Assembly (NCBI GenBank): GCA_024686085.1
Contig: JAIBDT010000023.1
Coordinates: forward strand, 1 to 37,020
Length of the DNA: 37,020 bases
DNA from: Loktanella sp.
GTDB taxonomy: Bacteria; Pseudomonadota; Alphaproteobacteria; Rhodobacterales; Rhodobacteraceae
Reading direction: 5' to 3'
How positions within the stretch are numbered: position 1 is the first letter of the stretch; each line of letters opens with the position of its first letter. The notes under the pieces were generated by a model. The model saw nothing but the letters and a program-made list of their open reading frames with translations, was not told the DNA's origin and made no database searches. A program made the position numbers and the translations under genes. Positions 36,403 through 37,020 of the stretch are shown here, one piece after another.

Positions 36403-36906
36403 ATGTTAGTCATTTTTGATCCCTTTCGGCGCCTCATAAGCCGCCTGAGCCTGACACAGGGCGAGCAAAGCCTTTTTATGGCCTTTTTCGGCGTAGCGTT
36501 TTTCGGGGGTGCGATGGCCATGAACGTCGTGCTGACGTTGGGCGGCGTCGCGGCTATGCTGACACCGTTTTCCACCTATGACTACTGGGTCATCTTGTCT
36601 GGCGCGATGGGTGCCTGCGGTGGGCTTTATGTTGGCCGCGACTGGTTGGGACATGGCGGCTTGCGCGGTGCCGCCTTTGCGATGATCGGGATAGTGTGGG
36701 TTAGCTTTCTGGGCGGCCTTATCGGCGGATCGTTAGCATTGCCATTATATGGCACGATGTTTGGGCCTTTCACGTTGTTTGTATCGTTGTTCTCGGCACC
36801 GATGCTGGCGTTGTTTTGGGGATGCGTTTTGTTCGCGTCCCATTTGTTGATCAGGCTTTGGCGCCAAGAGCGGGACAGCATTTTTACTTTCCACAAACGG
36901 GATTAA
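36403..36906 (+). CDS. Hypothetical four-helix membrane protein
   Basis: A 167-residue protein with four likely membrane segments (SLFMAFFGVAFFGGAMAMNVVL; YWVILSGAMGACGGLYVG; a glycine-rich AAFAMIGIVWVSFLGGLIGG; PFTLFVSLFSAPMLALFWGCVLF) and a charged C-terminal tail RLWRQERDSIFTFHKRD. I do not recognise the family. ATG 36403 (MLVIFDPFRRLI) is chosen since it fits a membrane protein start; an in-frame ATG at 36328 would add 25 polar residues and falls right behind the terminator. It stands alone between a terminator and the hairpins at the right edge. Confidence 0.65.
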   Translation: MLVIFDPFRRLISRLSLTQGEQSLFMAFFGVAFFGGAMAMNVVLTLGGVAAMLTPFSTYDYWVILSGAMGACGGLYVGRDWLGHGGLRGAAFAMIGIVWVSFLGGLIGGSLALPLYGTMFGPFTLFVSLFSAPMLALFWGCVLFASHLLIRLWRQERDSIFTFHKRD

Positions 36907-37020
36907 AGCCACCGGCTTCCAGCCGGTCCGCTTTAGCGTAATGTACTATAATCTTCCCTCTCATTTTTAAGACCCAGCGAAGCGGTAAGGGTCTTAAAAA
37001 TGAGAGGGAAGATTATGATC
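36904..37020 (+). mobile_element. Possible left edge of an IS200/IS605-like element, truncated by window end
   Basis: A REP-like hairpin stands right at the end of the preceding gene: TAAAGC (36904-36909)/GCTTTA (36930-36935) outside and ACCGGC-TTCCA-GCCGGT (36911-36927) inside. It is followed by a very strong inverted repeat and by ATG codons at 37000 and 37015 with an AGAGGGAAG ribosome-binding-like sequence before the second. IS200-family ends carry such subterminal hairpins, and IS200 is known to fold its transposase leader to hide the ribosome binding site. No transposase sequence is inside the window, so the call is tentative. Confidence 0.35.
36948..37016. repeat. Perfect 28-base inverted repeat with 13-base loop
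   Basis: Bases 36948-36975 are an exact reverse complement of 36989-37016; the loop is AGCGAAGCGGTAA. The right arm contains AGAGGGAAGATTATG, that is a ribosome binding site and start codon, so in RNA the hairpin would hide the start of whatever gene lies beyond. Symmetry ends exactly at 28 bases on both sides. It is one of the two strongest secondary structures in the window. Confidence 0.85.

Noticed and set aside
1-37020. CRISPR arrays, tRNA or rRNA genes
   Set aside because: No regularly spaced direct repeats, cloverleaf-like blocks or rRNA signatures were seen on either strand.

Overview
The window carries a nearly complete division and cell wall (dcw) cluster from a Gram-negative alphaproteobacterium, most likely a marine Rhodobacteraceae (Roseobacter-group) species. 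The grounds are: the gene order mraZ-rsmH-ftsL-ftsI-murE-murF-mraY-(ACT protein)-murD-ftsW-murG-murC-(small membrane proteins)-murB-ddl-ftsQ-ftsA-ftsZ-lpxC-bamD-recN; tandem DUF2484-type membrane proteins inside the cluster; an extended leader ending in a strong terminator ahead of mraZ, as described for the UpsM sRNA of Rhodobacter sphaeroides; MurE with the meso-diaminopimelate signature; and the aerobic cobaltochelatase pair cobS-cobT. The genus cannot be fixed from sequence reading alone.

Layout. Positions 1-591 hold no protein gene. They contain DnaA-box-like sites and palindromes, then a structured leader RNA (about 330-540) closed by an intrinsic terminator. Positions 592-10202 (mraZ to murD) are tightly packed with overlapping or near-overlapping genes. 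A FAD oxidoreductase gene on the minus strand (10415-11590) interrupts the cluster. The second block, 11785-20400 (ftsW to ftsA), is again packed and is followed by ftsZ and a clear terminator. lpxC (lipid A), bamD (outer membrane assembly) and recN (DNA repair) follow in the same direction.

From 25965 onward the genes are accessory or housekeeping: a D-lactate/glycolate-type FAD dehydrogenase (minus), a ClC chloride channel or antiporter (plus), and a minus-strand run cobS, cobT, aminopeptidase P and DUF427. Next comes a plus-strand stress module: an ECF sigma factor, an RskA-type anti-sigma factor and a probably Tat-exported MsrB. A four-helix membrane protein follows. The last about 115 bases contain two strong inverted repeats that look like the left edge of an IS200/IS605-type element cut by the window end.

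How the genes work together: MurB-F make the UDP-MurNAc-pentapeptide with Ddl supplying D-Ala-D-Ala; MraY and MurG make lipid II; FtsW and FtsI polymerise and crosslink it at the septum under control of FtsZ, FtsA, FtsQ and FtsL. LpxC and BamD add outer membrane supply. No clearly novel multi-gene system was seen. The best candidates for something undescribed are structured non-coding regions: the DnaA-box/palindrome region before mraZ, the three hairpins between murB and ddl, the triple inverted-repeat leader before msrB, and the hairpin pair at the right edge.
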